A stretch of DNA of 64,000 bases from Xestospongia muta. Lineage: Eukaryota; Porifera; Demospongiae; Haplosclerida; Petrosiidae. Shown one piece after another: positions 11,068-23,804 of this stretch. The stretch's first letter is position 1. Every line of letters begins with the position of its first letter. A program made the position numbers and the translations under genes. The DNA lies in the NCBI GenBank assembly GCA_963693285.1, contig OY848917.1, positions 23,504,245 to 23,568,244 on the forward strand, read 5' to 3'. The notes under the pieces were generated by a model that was not told the origin of the DNA, did not search any database, and was given only the letters and a program-made list of their open reading frames with translations.

Positions 11068-11840
11068 TATAAACTACAAATACAGTCCTAGTATAGTATT
11101 TTGCATATTATATTCACAAAAAGCATATATAGGTATATTAGTGTCTAAGCTAAGGAAACATGAATCATAATCAAAAATAAGTGCACTGTGTAGACATGTA
11201 TGCATGTGACTAATTGAAGGTATTTGTTGCACATGAACACCAGTTAGTAGAGTGAATATTAGCTCACATATGATACTATAACAATAATGAACTGTATTCA
11301 ATTAGCCCTCTGAAAAGCCACTGCTATATTTACAATCAGTGAATATGGAATCCAGAAGTCATCTTAATTACTCGTTGTATATTTTTGATATGTTGACATG
11401 ATTTTGAATTCCATAATGTACCACCTATGTAAGCTATAAATTAGTTGTGATGTTGTAATGTGTATATTGAACACATAAGAACACATAGGCAGAGCGTCTA
11501 GTACATATAGTGGAATATTATATTATCTCAGAATGTAGAAAAATAGAAGGTTGAATACAACTCATCATGTATATTGGGATGTTGTTACAGTCTGGTATAT
11601 GAGATGGTTGTCAATCTATAGACAGGTGTTCATGTTTAACAAATTACAATTTAACTAGTCACATACTTGCCTGCCAAGCATTACTAATTCTGTTATGTTT
11701 TACATTTCCTTTATTAAGCTTTATGAGTACAATCATGTTTATTAGCCATGGCCATACAGCCTTGAAATATGACTTATGAAGAAATGTTTTTGTGTGTAAA
11801 TCGGACAAACATATACATAAATGAATATAGGTTGTGATTA
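11068..11840. repeat. Dispersed duplicate, copy 2 (partner 1621-2236)
   Basis: Same orientation as 1621-2236 and carrying the shared blocks listed there. It has about 120 bp of extra sequence around 11455-11580, so one copy has gained or lost an insert. Confidence 0.5.
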
Positions 11841-11885
11841 CCTAAAAGTAATTTGTTGTATGCACATGATGAACATATGTCAGTA

Positions 11886-12027
11886 GATGGGGTAGTTCTT
11901 GGTGTAACGTGAATATTGACATCATAATGAAATGAAATGACACACTGTAATGTCATCAACCTAACATTATTAACTCTATGGCATATCATCATAGGACAAG
12001 TTGTTACATCAGTCAAGTTACGCCAAT
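11886..12027. repeat. Short fold-back element, copy 2
   Basis: In reverse complement it matches 10318-10495, including GACTGATG, CTTGTCCTATGA and GAGTTAATAATGTTAGG. It is about 40 bp shorter owing to an internal difference. Confidence 0.5.
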
Positions 12028-13481
12028 AAGTACCTGTAGATTGACTATCAGCTCACATATTATAAGCCCCAAGATTGTAATATAAGTGATAAATTGTATT
12101 AGTTCTTCTGAAATGTCATGGTTATCATTATTGTCATGTTGCAAATCTTGCTTTGAGCAATTCAGTGTAACTTGTAAAAGTAGATTGCTCAGTCAGACGG
12201 TATAGGTCAGTAGATTGCCGGACTATCCCATGATTTAGTAATTTCATTTTGTCATTGTTAAGGTTATGATCTGTTGATATACCTTATCATATTATATATC
12301 TCATTCTATTTTGTAAGCCACTGACTAAAGGTGTCCATGTTTGTGTACATGTATGATTAGTACTAATATACAAATTTAGTTAGCACGTGATGTCCTGTGA
12401 TAAGGTAGATATTATTTTTGGGACCAAGTACGTTTGTATTTCTACTTTTCTTCGTTTTATGATATTTTTTATAAGACTACCAATAAAATTAACCCCATAT
12501 AGCTACCGCCTACACACGTAGCAACCACAGAATATAAGTTTTACCGCAGTCGGCGTGACCGATCAAAGCTTCCGAGTACTGTTACTTCATAAAATGTCTT
12601 TGAGTAGTTCTTCAGTCTTCAAATATAGTAATAATCCAATCATTTAAAGAACAGATGTACCATTAAAATAATCTCAGAATGATTTTTACAATTATATTCT
12701 TGTAGATAAAATTATATTAATATATAGCTACAATTTTGCTTAGTGAACCACTAAGACCATAACTTAGCACTATGTACTTTAATAATAAATGCTCCTTCCT
12801 ACATTTAATGTTATTTTATAGTGAATGCAAAAACGGAGATAGTACTTTAAATGGTATCCTCACATCATCAAACTCATCCATTTCACTTTAGTATTGTTTT
12901 GTTTATAACTGCTTATAAAAGAAAATAAAAGAAAAGTTGTGTTTAAACAATGTAAAGACACTCTAGATTTATAAGGTGTAATATGAACTAACGTTGATCA
13001 CTCTAGCAACCTAATGTACAATAAAGTGCTTTCATTGATTTCTTTCTTTTATAAATTGACACCTAAATTTGACACTTACCACCTCTTACGCATTTTTACA
13101 ATCTCTGGCTACTTAAAATGCTACTTAATTTGGTTTAGTGTGTGTTTGATACCACATGACCTGATTTTGGATCCATGTGACCTGATTTTGATTCATGTAG
13201 CATATTCAGAAATTTTATGCTTTTCTCCAAATTACACCTATTTTTTACCTCTACAACCTGAACGAATATAATGATTATCTGTGGACAGTTAAATTGAAAA
13301 TAGTTATAAATCTCCAGTTAGCACTGAGTCTTAGACTTGGCACATCATCATGTCAAACACATTTATGTTGTCACAGTGGCACTAAAATTAACTATCTTGG
13401 CAAATATGGTCGTAATTTCCAGCAGAGTGTAGGTAATGTGCACATAATATATCATTCATCACAGCTATAGCAGTCCTTGGA

Positions 13482-13482
13482 T

Positions 13483-13516
<34 letters not shown>
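13482..13516. repeat. TAA trinucleotide microsatellite
   Basis: About ten consecutive TAA/AAT units. Confidence 0.5.
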
Positions 13517-13517
<1 letters not shown>

Positions 13518-13609
13518 TTTATAAATCATTACTATATTATATATAACTGCATAAGATTGATTGGTTGTTTCAACTAATATATGAATATACAGATTGTGTG
13601 TATAATATA

Positions 13610-13745
13610 CAAAATTGAAAGTAAAGATTGTATTGTTTTTGTTCCTAACATACTATCAGATTGATTAAATTGTCAATCTGACAGTACAATAGAAATGAAA
13701 ACAGCATCAAGTTTTCCTTCAGTTTCCATCACATAATTTGCTACA
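13610..13745. repeat. Fold-back element of the 23-kb family, diverged copy
   Basis: Carries CTAACATACTATCAGATTGA and its inverted counterpart around a short loop, followed by TTTCCATCACATAATTTGC, as in the copies at 23200-23335 and 23805-23945. Confidence 0.5.
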
Positions 13746-14929
13746 TACATGCAATCTATATATCATATATTGGTTATAACAATCATAACACCTTACAATG
13801 AATATGTCTGTGCCTAAATTATGCATGTGTATTATTATTATATATGTGTATTGTTATTATACTATGTATTATTATTGGGTATTTATCATATATGAGATAA
13901 TTTCCAATATGTCCTGTACTTGTATACATATACATGTATTTTGCTATTAAAATATGAAGCATGTATACATGGGAGGTTTGAGCCAGCTAGATATAATTTT
14001 AAGTTAGGTGAACATGCTTCCACTTACACTTAAACAATTTACACATTAGCTTACAATGCAGTAACCATTGTACAAAACAAATGACCATCCACCTTAGGGT
14101 GCTTCTCACACTACAAATATATGTAGATACAGAATAATTCCTTAGCTTTTTCTTTGTTATTAGTGAAATTGCATTGTGGATTCTTAATAAAAAGAGAATT
14201 TCGATAATAGTTTATTGCTGGTGAATTACCAGCTATATTAATAGCTCTATATACCATAATAGTTTGTTGAGATGAGAGTGATTATACTAAAAAAAGATTT
14301 AACTTCTAGAGTGAAGACACAGACAGTGTGAATTGTATGTGTAGAACAAGTCACATGAAGGTAACCAAAGTAATCAGGGGAGAAGTTGGCGGCAAGAAGA
14401 TCTAAGGGAACTAGATCATGTAATAGTTATGATAATGACATCATTGAATGTTTATATATATGTTTTATATTATGTATACAATTAATATAATTGTATATAC
14501 ATGTTATATGTCCAAAAAGTATAGAACTGCCTGGTTTATTTTGCAGCCTATAATCATATTATGCAGAAAAACTGTAAGCATTAAGGACTCCAGGGTTTTA
14601 GTAAGGGGTCTAGAGAACAGAAAAGATTACTATATACTACATGCTCATTCCTATCAAAACAGCAACCAACTGTGTAAGACACACGCACATACATATTATA
14701 CAGTAGTAGCAATGAATATTGTTAATATGATATTTTTGTTGTCTGGTATGATGTTTACTTAACCCACAAGTGACTGAATACCTAGTATGTTATATAACTT
14801 TTGTTTGTGTATTGTAGGTCTCTTATATACAGAACCAATTGAGCCACCGCCATTTATTTTGTCATATGCACTCCCATTTAGTTTGCCATATATACCAAGT
14901 AAAATTTCTATGCCATATAATATTGACAC

Positions 14930-15118
14930 CATATCTCATCCATTGGTCTTTGAAGATGAGGTCATTATTTGTTTGCTACCATTAATTGCAGTAGTTAATT
15001 GTCTTAATAGGGTGGCTAATACATGACATCAAAATTTGCATTCATAATATTCGTTTGGTAAGAATTGTTTTGTAAAAAGTACAATGAGACATGATAGATT
15101 AGATTGGGAGCAACACTG
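14930..15118. repeat. Dispersed duplicate (partner 56365-56555)
   Basis: TCATCCATTGGTCTTTGAAGATGAGGTC-type sequence, GGTCATTATTTGTT, TAATTGTCTTAATAGGG and TGATAGATTAGATTGG occur in the same order at 56365-56555. The two copies are about 41 kb apart and moderately diverged. Confidence 0.5.
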
Positions 15119-15464
15119 ACTATATTATAATAATGCAACTTTACCTGTTTAAAAGGGCAAAGTGGAGACATTGAAGTTAACAAATAGCATTTCATTATAA
15201 TAAACGTGTTAAGACACTGGTTTCTATATCAAACTAAAAGTATTAATTACAAGATGGAACTATTGTTTATTTAGATATGACAGTTTGGTTTTTATGGTAT
15301 GATTCAGCAGAGAGAAAAGCAGAAGGGATTGTTTAAAGGATGATTTGGGTCCCTAAAAAAAGGGAATAGAGTTGTAATATTTTATAGGTATGATGTATGC
15401 ATATTAGAGCAAATCGCATATGTAAACATAGCTGTATATAATTGTGATATAATCATGTACATAC

Positions 15465-15730
15465 CCAAAACTAAAGCCAGATCCTGGACAAGATAAAGCA
15501 TGTGTACGATAAATAGTGCCATATTGAATGCAGACATGTCTATTCATTTTTTTGTCTAAAATATAATATAAATACAATCACAATTTTCAAATATTCCTTA
15601 CTTGAAGCATATTACTATATTCAACTATCCAGATCCACATTTATAGGCTTCAATAGTGTAATATGGAGTTTCCTTGGAACTCAGGCATCCAATATAAGTT
15701 TCACAGCTGTAGTATCCACAAATGTTAAAA
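15465..15730 (-). pseudogene. Broken copy of EMI-like exon pair
   Basis: In reverse, about 15640-15720 reads CETYIGCLSSKETPYYT, then a stop where the 17-kb copy has W-W-K-R-C. The next exon (15465-15555) ends in CIQYGTIYRTHALSCPGSG but is two bases shorter than its counterpart, which throws it out of frame. Splice-like borders remain. It is a paralogue of 17358-17594 that has lost function. Confidence 0.5.
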
Positions 15731-16244
15731 ACAGTACAATTAAGTATACTATTATATTGAAGTGTTGTACACGTGTGAATTTCCACACTGAAAAGGGAAG
15801 TGAGATACTATAACAACAAGAATGAGTACACTGCAAGTCCTTGACCAGTTCATTTCTTAACTTTATACTGCTGATGATAGTTTCTTATTAATGATAATCT
15901 GAGACTGGATAGTTATATAGCAGCACAACACGATTGATATAACTAGACCAACCTTGTAATTAGTCTTAAAAGAATATTTGTAAATATAGTATTTGGAAAT
16001 GTTAAAGTTAATTAAAGAACTGTGTAAAAATTCCCTTAACTTTATAGTCATCACATATGATGATGTGGTTGTTCTGTTTACAACTACATTAATACATCAA
16101 ACACAGGTTGGTTTATATTATAAATGTACTGTAGAATTAATAGCAATATAATGCAACAGAATGCAACAATTTATCACTAGCTTTATGAGTAATTTAGACC
16201 ATCTCTACTGTCTTGTTAGTGTTGTATGTATTAAACTGATATTG

Positions 16245-16740
16245 CCACTTTTATTTTTACTTCATTTTTCAGAAAACATTTTATTTACTTGTTTGCTCAA
16301 GTTTTTTAAATGCAAAGTGTTTTGGCAGTCAATAGTGAAAGCTGTCAATAGCATGCTGGAAAGGAATGAGGTTCCATGTTTAATCAGCTCACAAAAATAC
16401 GTTCCTACGTGTTATATATGGTGAAGATATTATTATTTATTAATAACTAATTAAATAAAGCTAGCGATAACAGGAAAGTAGCCTGGTACTTGGAATTATT
16501 CCATCATAAGTTGTGGACATCAAGGAAATTCGTATGTATCGTAGCTAGTTTTACAGTCACTACTGACTTATCGGTCGTACAATAATGATCATGGATCTTT
16601 TACCTGAACATCAAAGCAGGAAAAAGAATATTTTTTGGTAGTAAACGGCTAAAATCAATAGTTTTATTTCTGAAGTGCTCAAAATGAGACCTATAAAAAG
16701 TCATACTTCGTAGTTGAACGTGTTATCTCTGTGAATTTGG
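16245..16740. repeat. Diverged duplicate of 10047-10600
   Basis: Shared blocks are TACTTCATTTTT, AGTCAATAG, TAATTAAATAAAG, TGGAATTATTCCA and GAGACCTA...AAAAG in the same order and spacing. No coding content was recognised in either copy. Confidence 0.5.
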
Positions 16741-17357
16741 TTGCCAAACTGTTTATGATTTTAGTTAATGTGATAATAAATCAAAGAGAGAGGAGAGGAG
16801 GCAGAGGAAAGATGAAGGAATCTAACATTTGACCAATTGTGTAAGAGATGCTAAGAAACCTTCTCTTAATCTATAACTAAGTCATAATGAAGGGATTATC
16901 ATAAAAAGAAATACTACAAAGAATTAAACGTTTTTGACCAGTTTTGAGTGAGATATTCATTGTTTTCAGCCAATACATTTCAATGGATAATATGGGTCAT
17001 CTCTACATAGGCAACTGCTACCTGGTACCACTTGTCTGATTAATGCAGCTATACCAGTTACCAAAATGGAGATTTCTAAGCATATAACATTTCATTAAAT
17101 TAAATTTATTGAAGCACTGGGTTCTATATCAACCTAACAATATTAATAATAACACAGAGGGATTATTTAATAATATTTAGAATATGACAGTTTGATTGTT
17201 TGTATAATGCAGCAACAAAAGAAGAGAGCACTATTTCAAGGTTGATTTGGTCCCCTAAATTAATGGAATAAAATTTGAGATATTTTCTACATGTTATGTA
17301 TCAGTGTATACATAATTATACATCTATAATATTATCATGATATTATTATGGACATAC

Positions 17358-17594
17358 CCAATACAAGAGCCAGCTCCAGGACAACATATAGCACGTGTGC
17401 GATAAAGAGTGCCATATTGAATGCAAACATAACTATACAGTTTTTTCTGTCTAAAATATAATAATACATTTACAATTTAAATATCTCATTACCTGTAGCA
17501 TCTCTTCCACCATCCACATTTATATGATGTAGTAGTGTAATATGGTGTTGACTGAGAGTTAATACATCCAGTATAAGATTGACTTTTGTAGCAT
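17358..17594 (-). CDS. Two intact exons of a secreted EMI-like-domain gene (partial)
   Basis: The upstream exon (17493-17594) has an acceptor TTTATAG and a donor CAG|GTAATG; it reads CYKSQSYTGCINSQS then YKCGWWKRCYR. The downstream exon (17358-17450) has an acceptor TTTTAG and a donor GG|GTATG; it reads LYSYVCIQYGTLYRTRAICC then PGAG. The phases agree across the 42-bp intron. The pattern W-x-x-C, then Y-x-x-x-Y-x-x-x-Y-R, then C-C-P-G resembles the EMI domain of extracellular-matrix proteins (inference). A possible micro-exon reading CGNSQ lies upstream near 17660. I could not place the signal exon or the end of the gene, so it may be a fragment. Confidence 0.5.
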
Positions 17595-17997
17595 CTATAA
17601 ATATTCAAAATAAGAGCATAATTAAGTATTATTATGTTGAAGTGTCTTACACTTGTGAGTTTCCACACTGGAAAAGAAAGAGAGATACTATCACAACTAG
17701 AAATAATACACTGCAAATCCTTGACCAGTTCATTTCTTGAGTTTATCAAAGTGAATTTGCTGATTATATTTCTTTCCTTATTAATAATAGTGTAGTAGCA
17801 CAGTAGTTATATAGCAGCACAACAAGATTGTTATGACTAGACCAACCTGTAATTAATCTTAAAAGAACTATTGTAAATACCATATTTGGAAATGCCAAAG
17901 TTAATTAAAGGACTGAGTAAAATTCCCTTAACTTTATAGTCAACACATATGATCATGTGGTTGCTCTGTTTACTACATTTATACATCAAACAGTTAT

Positions 17998-18452
17998 ACA
18001 CTCAAAATAGCATTTTTTCATTTCAACCATTGTCTTTGTTACCATAATTTCATCAATATGACGTAAGCCCAATATTGAGTTACCCCAAAGCTAAAACTGC
18101 TCTAACTCAATATGTATAAAGTTAATTAGAAGCCAAAAGGTACTCTTTGTAGTTTATGTCTAATAATTGAAGCCATGAGCAAGAGATAGATACTATTTCA
18201 ACTTAACTAATTGGATTAGGAACAGTTTAAACAGAATCTGCTTATAGTTTCAATTGAAGCCATGATTCAATTACAATAGCAAAGTGGATGTAAAAGAAAT
18301 GTGGTTGTAGATGCAACTAGTTGGCTTTATGCATATTAAGATACACTATAGTTGGCCTTGTAGCAACTTAGAATGGGTTTACATCATATTGATGAAACTG
18401 TGGTAACGAAACCTCTGTTAAAACAACAAAATGCTTTTTTCAGTGTACTAGC
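17998..18452. repeat. Non-autonomous element with about 80-bp inverted ends
   Basis: The left end (TACACTCAAAATAGCATTTT through TTTCATCAATATGACGTAAG) and the right end (CATCATATTGATGAAACTGT through AAAATGC...GTGTACTAG) are imperfect inverted repeats. The interior is about 290 bp with no open frame. A related half-copy in inverted orientation lies at 20290-20410. Confidence 0.5.
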
Positions 18453-19184
18453 TGCTTTATATCTATTATTATATGATATAATTATGTTTATTTAATACTA
18501 GCTAACACAATATAGTACCAATTACTTTCAAGAATATTTTGGACTACATTGTATGAAACTATAGCTATTTCACATTTAATACATAACTAATTAATGAAAA
18601 GCATTGAAGTGCAAACCCTTCCCACAGTTTTGCTTTTAAAACTTTGATGGGACTTCACTTTTTTAGAATGAATGAGACTAGCATTATGTGTCCTATTGCG
18701 TGGGTATGTCACAGTATTGGTGCACATGAGATACACTATACATACAGACTATAATAATAACTTTATATATAATTTGTTTTTACAGTATATTTGTGAGTGT
18801 GTGTGCAGATATGTACATATAATTTAGCTTCATTTGTCATCTTCACATATTATATTTATTTAAATTTACATTGAATATACTTTTTATAGGGTGATATTAC
18901 ACCTAGAGCACTATAGCCAAATAAAACGAACTAACCTAATTGATCAGGAAATGTCTTTGTCCTCTCTAACAAGAAAGTTAAAGTGAATTTAGATATGTTT
19001 AGATTGTAGTCAGCATTGACTGAAAGTTGAATAATGTTTTATTAGTTAGTACTTTAGTGACATTATGCATTGTACATGTAGGTGTACCGGGAAGCTGTTA
19101 TCAAAACATAGATTATTCAATATGAGATCATGTAAACTTGGTCAAGTCCATGTAGGTTTTGAAGCCACATACAATTATTAGTTA

Positions 19185-19640
19185 AGCAAATATGTTTAAT
19201 ATTGAGTTTCCTTAGAACACAAGTATCCAGTATAAGTTTTATGACTGTAGCATTTATAAATGTTTAACAATTGTAAAATTAAGTACAAAGTTGAAGTGTT
19301 ATGAACTTGTGATTTTTCACACAGAAACTAAAGAGAGATACTATGATAACAAGAAGAATAGAGTGCAAGTCCTTGCACTGCTCATTCTTGAGTTTATCAA
19401 AATGTACTGCTGATGATATTTCTTTTTATTAACAATAACAGGTCATAATGGCAGTAATTATACAGAATCATTGATATGACTAGATTAACCTTGTAAATAA
19501 TCTTAAAAGATTTATTGTAAATACCGAATTTGGAAACATCAAACTTAATTAAAACACTCTGTACAATCCTTTTAATTTTAATGTCAGCACATACAATCAT
19601 GTGGTTGTTTTGTTTACAGGTACATTTATACATGAAATAG
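19185..19640 (-). pseudogene. Third, strongly decayed copy of the EMI-like module
   Basis: TTGAGTTTCCTTAGAACACAAG and TCCAGTATAAGTTT recall the first EMI-like exon, and 19400-19640 recalls the segment upstream of it at 17700-18000. Stops occur in every frame of the exon part. Confidence 0.5.
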
Positions 19641-20289
19641 TTATACTAGCTGGTGAATATTGTACACGTACTGTAGAATTAATAGCAATATAGTTAATGG
19701 CAGTTAGTTCCAAGAACCACGCTGTATGTAACAGGAATCTATTCTGTGTATAACTTTATCTACTTCTCATTGTTCTATTCATATATACAAATATCAATAC
19801 AATTTATATAAAATAAAGTTTAAATACATATGCTCAAGAAACATCATGTACCTAAATCGTAATCTTTGGAATTTAGGATTAGACATTTTATAAGCAATAA
19901 ATTGGATTATTAGAGCCTAATATCTGGCATATAGACCAAATATCATCAAGTGGTAATGGTAGTTAGCTTTTTGTCACACATATACAAATATATAACTTAA
20001 TACAACAACAGAGAAAGATTACAAAAGTAGCCATAATTAAAACAGATCTGAGCATGTTCTAACAAAACAAACAACAAAAATATTTACATAATTAATAATA
20101 CCTTTCAATACGTAACAAATCTAAAACAAAGCTAGATAATATGTACAAAGCTAATTAGCAACAAAAAAGATAATCGCTTTCTCATAGCTACAATTTGAAG
20201 TTATTATTTCGTCTGAACTAACCTGGCTAGTTTTGAGTATCCACCTTTTGCTCATAGTTTCATTTATTGGACAATAAACTATGTATACA

Positions 20290-20410
20290 AAGGTTACTTT
20301 TTGGCTTCTAGTTGGCTTTAAACATATTGAATTAGACTAATTTTAACTTTGTGGTAAATTGATATTAGGCTTACATCATATGATGAAACTATGTTAACTG
20401 AAAGACCTTG
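20290..20410. repeat. Partial copy of the 17998-18452 element, inverted
   Basis: Shares TTTTTGGCTTCTA, ATATTGAATTAGA and GGCTTACATCATAT with the reverse complement of about 18030-18150. Confidence 0.5.
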
Positions 20411-20625
20411 AACAAAGTGTTATTTGATGTATTATAACTACTGAATTTATTAATATATAAGTTTCTATAGTATTTTCTAATCTCAAATTCATTCAATAGT
20501 TTAATTTTTACAATCAAAATAATTCTAAAAGAAAATTGAAGTAAAAATCAACATTACATTTTAGCTAAAATTTAGCGAACTCTTTCAAAACATTTATTCC
20601 CTTTCTCTAGGCAAGTTTTATAGCT

Positions 20626-21242
20626 CACTACATGAAGAAAATTGCCAAAAATGCAGCTAAAAGTAGGTACAAAATGGCTGGGACTACAATAATAGACCCA
20701 AATATTCCTGATTCACATCGGTTGACAACATTAACTTTGCATAAACTGACATCTCCAAAATATGGTATATAGAAATAATACAATTATTACCGCTGATCAG
20801 ATAGCTAATCAGGAGGAAACCATGTATTTGTCCTTTTGTAGTTTAGTGCGGTGGCCTGGTAGGTCGCGTTTTGGGCCTATCTTAAGATCTAAACCCTAAA
20901 CCCTAAACATGACCTACCGGGCCACTGCAGTTTAGATCTTAAGATAGGCCCAAAACGCGACCTACCATGCCATCACAGTAACTGCACTAGGATTGATATT
21001 AATCTTATCTGTTATTTTATCACCAACTAGCAGAAGAATATTGCACTCCGTTGGGTAGTTGTTCAATATTGTTTGGCAAGACTACTTGCTTTTTCGTAAC
21101 ATTTCTCTTTTAATACTGTGAACAATCCTCTGGTGACCAATTCAACTGGATTGACGGTAAAGATATTTGTGTTGACAAGCTTAAAAGAAGAAAACACTAA
21201 AGTTACAACAAAGAATAGATTAGAATAGAGAGTTTTTGCCAT
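20626..21242 (-). pseudogene. Broken fourth copy of the cysteine-rich gene
   Basis: The 5' part (about 20980-21242) starts with ATG and reads MAKTLYSNLFFVV, a signal peptide like its paralogues, then shifts frame near the R-I-V-H-S-I-K-R-E block and meets a stop. The 3' part (20626-20770) still reads the C-terminal anchor region. The middle third, with most cysteines, is missing and its place is taken by AT-rich sequence plus a fold-back element (20845-20979). Confidence 0.5.
20845..20979. repeat. GC-richer fold-back element with perfect 37-bp arms
   Basis: Arms 20858-20894 and 20930-20966 are exact reverse complements (each contains GGTAGGTCGCGTTTTGGGCC or its complement). A weaker match extends about 13 bp outward (GTGGCCT / ATGCCAT). 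The 35-base centre holds CCCTAAACCCTAAAC and a partial third copy of the arm tip. Perfect arms suggest recent activity. Confidence 0.5.
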
Positions 21243-21729
21243 AGCGCTTTATATATATGTTCGACGTTTCACGTATTAATATATACTCAGTCAAGCCAAT
21301 AGGGAGTGGGATTATTCCATACTTTCATAACACATAGGTGCGCGAACCTACCATGATTATCAAAGTTATCATAAAGTTCATCCTATATCTTTGAATTTAA
21401 CATCTTTTGTTGATAGGAATATTTCAACTGATTAGCTTCATAGCTATATAACTTTGAATGAATGCTATGTAAGGTGTACATGACCACTTGCAATGAATTC
21501 AAAAATTAAATATGTATGGCTCTATAATGTGTTTCGATTGAATCAATCAAAAATCAAATAAATCAAATTGGTTGTTTTAATTGACAGTGTTCACATGATA
21601 ATGTTTTTATAATCAAAATAATTCTAAAGAAAAATTCAAAAAAAAAACATTATATTTTAACTAAATACTACATTGTTTAGATTCCTACACAGCAGTTATT
21701 CACTTTCTGTATGTTAGGTTCAAAGTTCA

Positions 21730-22461
21730 CTACATGTAAAAAATTGCCAAAAGTGCAGCTAAAATTAGGCATACAATGGCTGGAGCTACAATAATAGACC
21801 CAGATATTGCTGATACGCATGGATCGACGACGTTAACGTTGCAGGAACTAACGTTTCCCAAATATGGCACTGTACAGCATCCTAAGTTGGTAGTGAAGTT
21901 TAAAACGTATTGTCGGCACGTAGAGTTGGCACTAGAACAATCAACTCTTGTCGAGTTTATTATTGGACAGGCATCTACTAGTTCATTGATAAAGCGTATG
22001 TTGTTAGAGTAGCGACGTAGGTATAAAACCTGGCAAAAATCATTGCCTTGTTTTCCACAGACCCCTCGTTGGACAAGATTTGTCAGGTAGTTTTTAAAGT
22101 CATCTGGAATATTAAGACATCGATAATAATTTAGGACTGGACTAACACATTTAGAAACACAAATCTGACTGTATGCATTATTGAGTTGTGCAAAATCATC
22201 TTCAGTAAGTGCACTAGCATTATTGATGATCGTATTTGTAATATTACCCACTAGTAGAGTAACATTGCACTCTGGTGGGGTGTCGTTTAAAATAGGTAGG
22301 CAGGACTGCTGGCGTTTTTGTAGTATTTCTCTTTTAATACTATGAACAATCCTCTGGTGAACAAATTTAATTGGATTATGGACAAACATTTTTGCGTTGA
22401 CAAGCTCGATTGAATAAAACACTGAAATTAGGACAAACACTAGGCAGAGGGATTTTGCCAT
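21730..22461 (-). CDS. Secreted cysteine-rich, probably GPI-anchored protein, diverged paralogue
   Basis: A single-exon frame of 243 residues from the ATG of MAKSLCLVFVL, with a signal peptide ending near ELVNA, the same cysteine spacing as the 3778-4503 copy (CVSKC, GVCGKQ, ACP, GCC) and a hydrophobic tail (SIIVAPAIVCLILAALLAIF) ending in YM. Sequence differs throughout from the two near-identical copies while cysteines are kept, so it is an older paralogue under constraint. The pseudogene at 20626-21242 lies 3' of it in the same orientation, which suggests tandem origin. Function unknown. Confidence 0.5.
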   Translation of the reverse strand: MAKSLCLVFVLISVFYSIELVNAKMFVHNPIKFVHQRIVHSIKREILQKRQQSCLPILNDTPPECNVTLLVGNITNTIINNASALTEDDFAQLNNAYSQICVSKCVSPVLNYYRCLNIPDDFKNYLTNLVQRGVCGKQGNDFCQVLYLRRYSNNIRFINELVDACPIINSTRVDCSSANSTCRQYVLNFTTNLGCCTVPYLGNVSSCNVNVVDPCVSAISGSIIVAPAIVCLILAALLAIFYM

Positions 22462-22561
22462 AGCGATTTTTCTGCAATCAAGATGTTCGACTTTCCTGTA
22501 TTTATATATACTCCGTCTGTATAATAGGGTGGGGCTCACTTCAGACGTATACAGATGTCAT

Positions 22562-23199
22562 AAAGCTCATCCTATTGTAGAAAAAGAGCACTTAAAGATC
22601 AGATTGTTTACATAATATAATGTGTTTTGTATGGTATATGTGTACATGAATATTCAGTGTACAAGCACATGTATGATTTGCTAGAACATTCTATCACGTG
22701 GTGTATCTAGAATATTTTTTTCTTTGTTACGTTTTGATATATATATTATTGAGTTTTGTTTCCAAGTCGGTCTTCGTCAATCTTACAAATAAAACTATCA
22801 CTTATATCTTCTATTTTAACATTTTTTGTAGATAGGAATATTTACACTGATTAGCTTCATAGCTATTTAACTTGTTTCTCACTTCTTTGCCTTTTAACAT
22901 TTCATAAGTTATAACCTTATTAACATGTTCAACTGCACCAAATCCACATAACATGTAAAGTAAGAAACAGTAGATGTCATTACTATAATTGCTGCTGTAC
23001 GTTATAATAATTCCATGTATTTTAAAGTAAGTACTAACATATGCCAATATTTTACTCGTCACAGCTAGAGGACTCCTTGGATAATAACTTATATAATTAG
23101 GATAATTTATTGCTATAAATATAACTGTAACGATTAATTGGTTGATTTAACCAAGATATGAAGATACAAATTGTGTGTATATAGCAAATTATTCGATGC
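22562..23199. other. Intergenic stretch, one doubtful open frame
   Basis: 22811-23062 in reverse is open for 83 codons and reads GAVEHVNKVITYEMLKGKEV in its middle, which looks protein-like. No splice-linked partner or family was found, and the adjoining text (GATAGGAATATTT...GATTAGCTTCATAGCTAT) recurs at 21415-21450 near the other paralogue. Otherwise nothing recognised. Confidence 0.5.
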
Positions 23200-23335
23200 A
23201 AACTGAAAATAAAGATCATATTGTGTTCATTCCTAACATACTATCAGATTGACTAAACTGTCAATCTACTGGAATGTTAGAAATGAAAACAGTATCATCT
23301 TACCTTTAGTTTCCATCACATAATTTGCTACATAC
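23200..23335. repeat. Fold-back element, copy 2 of the 23-kb family
   Basis: Same outer text as 23805-23945, but the right arm has lost part of its complementarity (CAATCTACTGGAATGTTAG). Confidence 0.5.
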
Positions 23336-23804
23336 AAACAATCTGTCTATTCATACATTGGTTAAAACAATCAATAACGTCTTACAGTAAATATCTGTGC
23401 CTAAATTATGCATGTGTAATATTATTTTATATGTGTACTCATATATGATATAATTCCAATATGTCTTGTATTTGTATATGTATACATGTATACTGCTATC
23501 CAATTACAGGAAGATAAATTAGTTTTATTGTTAATAATAATAATTAACATTAGTAACAATTATAAGTAATAGATAAAATAGAAGCATTTAAAATTATTGA
23601 TAGAAGTGGAACAAATATATTTTGTAAAATAAAATATAATAAGTTTCAAGTTATTTTAAAGGTATACAAGCACAATCCTTCATCACAACTCCACTCTTCC
23701 ATTTTATCTGTAAAACCACCTAATTTGGTAAATTAAAAAGGACAATGTAGCTTGAACCCATCCTATAATCTGACTATATGGCTTATACCACTGCATTGAT
23801 AGCA

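Larger units (their letters stand above)
9393..15464. other. Gene-poor mosaic of dispersed repeats
   Basis: No complete gene is supported. 9836-10048 in reverse contains one convincing hydrophobic stretch (NYAIAILTILIAFVVLLI) that could be a membrane-spanning exon, but no partner exons were found. 10047-10600 and 16245-16740 are diverged copies of one another. Specific repeats inside this stretch are listed separately. Confidence 0.5.

Noticed and set aside
20891..20909. CCCTAAACCCTAAAC resembling plant-type telomere repeats
   Set aside because: Only two units, located at the centre of a fold-back element; metazoan telomeres are normally TTAGGG, and no array exists.
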